The translations under genes were made by a program, and so were the position numbers. A DNA stretch of 15,000 bases, taken from the NCBI RefSeq assembly GCF_042767895.1, contig NC_091560.1, positions 40,348,154 through 40,363,153 of the forward strand. The letters run 5' to 3'. Source of the stretch: Penaeus vannamei (taxonomy: Eukaryota > Arthropoda > Malacostraca > Decapoda > Penaeidae). Positions 1-15,000 of this stretch are shown here, piece by piece; within the stretch, counting starts at the first letter, position 1; each line of letters begins with the position of its first letter. The notes below the pieces were generated by a model. That model was not told the origin of the DNA. It worked only from the letters and a program-made list of their open reading frames with translations, and searched no databases.

Positions 1-49
1 TTCTGTGTGTCTGTCTTTGGTTCTTTTTTTGCTGTTTTCTGAATGTGAA

Positions 50-89
50 GGGGGGGGTGAGAGAGAGAGAGAAAGAGGGAGAGGGAGAG

Positions 90-182
<93 letters not shown>

Positions 183-700
183 AGAGGGAGAGGGAGAGGG
201 GGAGAGAGGGAGAAGGGAGAGGGAGAGGGAGAGGGAGAGGAGAGGGAGAGGAAGAGAAAAAAAAAGAGATAGAGAGAGAAACGACGTGATATAGAGAGAA
301 AGAAAGAAAGGGAAAGAGATAGACAGAGACAGAGAGAGGGGACGAGGACGGAGGAGAATTAGATGGGGGGAATAAAATTGCTAACCCACAGGAATAGGAA
401 GGAAGGGAGAGAAGAGAAAGGAGCGGACGGGAGGAAAGTGAGGGAGGAAGTAAGAAGTGAATTAGGGGAAGGAGGAAGGAAGTAATAAAGAACTGAATTA
501 AGGAAGGGAGAACTTTGGAAGCGAGTTTATGTTAGGAGGGGAGGAGGAGCAAGGAGAAGGGGAAGTAGGAGGAGGAAGAAGAAGAAGAAGAAGACGAAGA
601 AGGGGGGAGGAGGAGAAGCAGGAAAAGGAGGAGAAGGAGAAGAAGCAGGAAAAGGAGAAGAAGAAGGAGAGAATGGAGAAGAGAAAAGGAGGAGGAGCAG
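50..700 (+). repeat. Purine-rich tract with (GA)n and (GGGAGA)n microsatellites
   Basis: Almost all bases on this strand are purines for about 650 bases. It includes an uninterrupted GA run at about 94-176 (about 41 units), a GGGAGA-type run at about 178-252, and GGA/AGA triplet-like sequence at 530-700. The strand bias makes triplex (H-DNA) formation plausible. Confidence 0.95.
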
Positions 701-835
701 GAGCCACTCTCGCGGACTGAACCTGCTCGGTATGCCAAGGGCGTGGGCGGCAATGATCTGCTTCTGCTTCCTGACTGCCCGATGATCCCCGGGCGGCAAG
801 GACCTCACACGCCCGCCGCCGGAGAGGATCCTGGG
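700..835 (+). other. Short CpG-rich, non-repetitive island
   Basis: About 135 bases of complex, CpG-containing sequence between simple-repeat tracts. A reading frame is open from 701 to the TGA at 860. It could be an unrecognised exon or a regulatory element. I recognise no protein in it on either strand. Confidence 0.5.
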
Positions 836-1039
836 GTGGGGTGTGTGGGGGTGGGGGGATGAGGGGGGGGAAGAGCGCAGGGACAGAGGCAGGCGGTCGA
901 GTTGATGTTTTTTTCTGGGTGTTTTTCGTGTATTTTTTTTGTTTGTTTGTTTTTTGGTTTGTTGGTTTTGTCTTTGTAGTTTTTCTCTTCTATTTCTTTT
1001 TTATCTTGTTTTTTTTTTCAGAATGTCGTTGGATTCATT

Positions 1040-2215
<1,176 letters not shown>

Positions 2216-2535
2216 TCACGGCCAGGGAATAAAGGAGTTGATTGGATTATTGGATTATAATAGGATTTTTGACCGAATCATTTGATTGGGGATGATTATT
2301 TCTTCCCCCTCCCCCTCCTCTCTCCCCCCCCCCTCTTCCCCTCCCTCCCCCTCTTCGTCTCCCCCCTTTATTTATTCTTTTGTTTCTTTTCTTTATTCTT
2401 TTTCTCTCTTTTGTCTCTTTTGGGAATGATGATTTTAGTCCTTGGGATTCGTGGCGGTGGAAGGAGGGTTTTGTGGGACGTGTGTTTGTTTGTTTGCTTT
2501 GAATTTATTTGTTTGAATGTTATTTGATTTTTATT

Positions 2536-2567
<32 letters not shown>

Positions 2568-2869
2568 TTGTTATTTTTTATAATTGTTATTATTATTATT
2601 GTTAGTGTTGTTGCTGTTGGTTAGTTATTTTTTGGTATATTGATGTTCTTTTTCTTATTTTTCGTTGTTAATATTTTCATTAACAATATCATCATCATCA
2701 TCACCATTATCATCATCTTTTTTTATCATTGAAATAGAATATAAGCGAAGTATGTGTGATTTAATTATTTATTTTTATTTTATTTTGCTTCATTTTTTAT
2801 TCGTGTATGTATTAATTTGTTTGTTTGGTTTGTCCTGTTTTGAATATTGTCTTTATTTTCTATGATAAT

Positions 2870-3140
2870 TCACTTTTTGTGTTTTATTCATGAATTTCAA
2901 CATTGATAATTTGAAGAATATTTAACAAACAGTCGTAATCATGTGTTGTGTGTAATTCTTATTTGCAATTATTAAAATGTGTAATTCATAGGATTTGCAA
3001 TTCATTAAAAAACGCAGTTCATAATTCATTATTCATATATTAAGTAATTCATGAAAAATCGTCATTCATAACGTTCGCCATTCATAAAAAATTATCATTC
3101 ACAAAATTTATAATTCTTGTAGAATTGTCATTCATAAAAT
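2870..3140 (+). repeat. Degenerate ATTCAT-type repeat
   Basis: The motif ATTCAT (often ATTCATAA or AATTCAT) recurs many times at irregular 15-30-base spacing. Unit boundaries are blurred; no coding signal. Confidence 0.6.
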
Positions 3141-3428
3141 CCGTCAAACTTAAAAATAGCAACACACACACAAAAAAAAAAAAAATAATAATAATAATAA
3201 ATAAAATCGCGAGTAGTAAAATTAAGAACTTACCCTTATCTTCTCTTTCTTTATTTTATTTTATATTTGTTTTATTGATCATTATCTTTTATGATTTTTT
3301 TTTTTTATTTATCATTATCTTTCTTTTTTTTTATCATCATCTTTTATGGTTTCTTTATTTTTTCTTTATTTATCATCATCATCATTTCATTATTTAATTG
3401 TTTCTAATCAAACGTCTTCTTTTTGCAG

Positions 3429-14082
<10,654 letters not shown>

Positions 14083-14138
14083 TTCCGGAATGATAACAAA
14101 TTTTTACGTCATTAAGTTTAAGTGATATTGCTTATTTT

Positions 14139-14144
14139 ATTAAA
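14139..14144 (+). promoter_or_regulatory. Possible polyadenylation signal (ATTAAA)
   Basis: ATTAAA is the commonest variant of AATAAA. It lies 57 bases after the stop codon. No strong GT-rich element follows closely, so its use is uncertain. Confidence 0.3.
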
Positions 14145-14329
14145 GATGCATTGGTAGATCAGATTATCTTAGAAGTATTATATAAGAAAAGAAATATATA
14201 TAGATATATATATATGAATATGAGTATATAAAATCCTTAAAAAAAATCTGTGGTAAAACAAACTTGTATCAAATATTGTTAAATTTGTTTTAAATGATTG
14301 TAAAACCAAATCATTCAAGTTTGGATTTA

Positions 14330-14360
14330 TTGGTCCATTGTCATGGACCAAACTCCATGA
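14330..14360 (+). other. 3' UTR hairpin pair, mutually exclusive
   Basis: TTGGTCCAT, loop TGTC, ATGGACCAA (14330-14351) is a perfect 9-bp stem. Overlapping it, TCATGGA, loop CCAAAC, TCCATGA (14341-14360) is a perfect 7-bp stem. They share the bases 14341-14351 and cannot form together. Confidence 0.6.
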
Positions 14361-14398
14361 AAAAGTGAAAAAAAATGTATTACTACTTTACAAAGTGC

Positions 14399-14421
14399 AA
14401 GCTTTTGTTTTGGAAAAGCTT
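14399..14421 (+). other. 3' UTR hairpin
   Basis: AAGCTTTT at 14399-14406 pairs with AAAAGCTT at 14414-14421, an 8-bp perfect stem with a 7-base loop. A weaker 7-bp stem (AATGATT and AATCATT) lies upstream at 14293-14315. Confidence 0.45.
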
Positions 14422-15000
14422 CTGTGCTGGGCATTTAAGTACAATAATTTCATTCCCCTTTTTTTATAACAATAATTTCTGTTTGTCCTCGATGTCATTC
14501 ATTTTCACTTGAATATATTTTTACCTCACTTGCAAATGGAGCATGTACCTAGTCCAGTCTTGTTATTTGCCAGTCCAAATGATGCATCTTTGTGTTTTTT
14601 CTTAAACTCTCACTGCAAACTCGAGAACATTCCTGTCTTGATAGACCGATTATTTGGTAGTTTTCCTCTCCTACAACTTTCACTTATTTCTGTCCTTATT
14701 TTTCTTTTTATCTGTCAATCTGAGTTTTGTACTTCATTTGCATATATTTCCTGTACCCAGTAGAGCCAAGCAATGTGAGAGATCAGGTGTAAATTGATGT
14801 ATTTTCTTCTTAAAAAAACAAAGTGAAAATCTAAAGTACAAATATGAATGAGCATCCAACTTTAGAAAGATGGTTATAATGATTGTTTCTGGTGTCTCAT
14901 TAATCTGAAACATCAAAGTTTTCCTTTAATTTTTAATGTAAAACTTTTTTGGGCTCTATTGCTTGGTTACACAGAACACTGTCCTTTCTTTTCTTAGAAG

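Larger units (their letters stand above)
14083..15000 (+). other. 3' UTR and/or downstream sequence
   Basis: AT-rich sequence after the stop with no further coding evidence. I see no AATAAA up to the window end. An ATTAAA variant lies at 14139-14144, only 57 bases after the stop. Either a very short 3' UTR uses this site or the UTR runs beyond the window. An (AT)-rich stretch lies at 14194-14215, and a cluster of hairpins at 14293-14421. The small open frames at 14509-14763 (+) and 14734-14916 (-) show no protein-like composition. Confidence 0.7.

Noticed and set aside
5..289. Glu/Arg-rich open frames at the window start
   Set aside because: Translation of the GA microsatellite.

Overview
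The window is eukaryotic nuclear DNA. Coding sequence is split by GT-AG introns, and the non-coding part is extremely rich in simple repeats (GA, CT, CCCT, TTTC, TG, GATA, and minisatellites of about 30 bp). That repeat load, with an arthropod-like protein, suggests a decapod crustacean such as a penaeid shrimp. The organism is an inference from composition, not something the sequence states.

One gene can be supported, on the + strand: the 3' part of a SynGAP/DAB2IP/RASAL2-family Ras GTPase-activating protein (Drosophila raskol is the expected arthropod relative). I could chain 19 exons between 3429 and 14082. Every junction keeps the reading frame, giving about 1,139 residues ending at a TGA. 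In order the protein has a Ser-rich linker, a C2 domain (about residues 55-165), a RasGAP domain (about 185-430) with an arginine finger (R250) and an FLR motif (360-362), a long disordered Ser/Pro/His-rich tail, and a C-terminal coiled coil (about 1033-1105) typical of the family. The 5' exons lie before the window.

Layout: 1-3428 is the end of a large upstream intron. It holds a purine-rich tract with (GA)n, a short CpG-rich island, a 1.2-kb pyrimidine tract with (CT)n, and AT-rich sequence. 3429-6255 carries the linker and C2 exons, separated by minisatellite-filled introns. 6474-8595 carries the RasGAP exons. 8848-12120 carries the tail exons. 12683-14082 carries the end of the tail, the coiled coil and the stop. 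14083-15000 is 3' UTR or downstream sequence with a cluster of hairpins.

No second gene, RNA gene, transposon or CRISPR array was found. The unusual material is at the RNA-processing level: three NAGNAG acceptors, two acceptors that sit in the last copy of a short tandem duplication, two further possible alternative acceptors, an apparent gap where the PH domain would be expected, and a pair of mutually exclusive 3' UTR hairpins. I see no evidence for a wholly new biological system.
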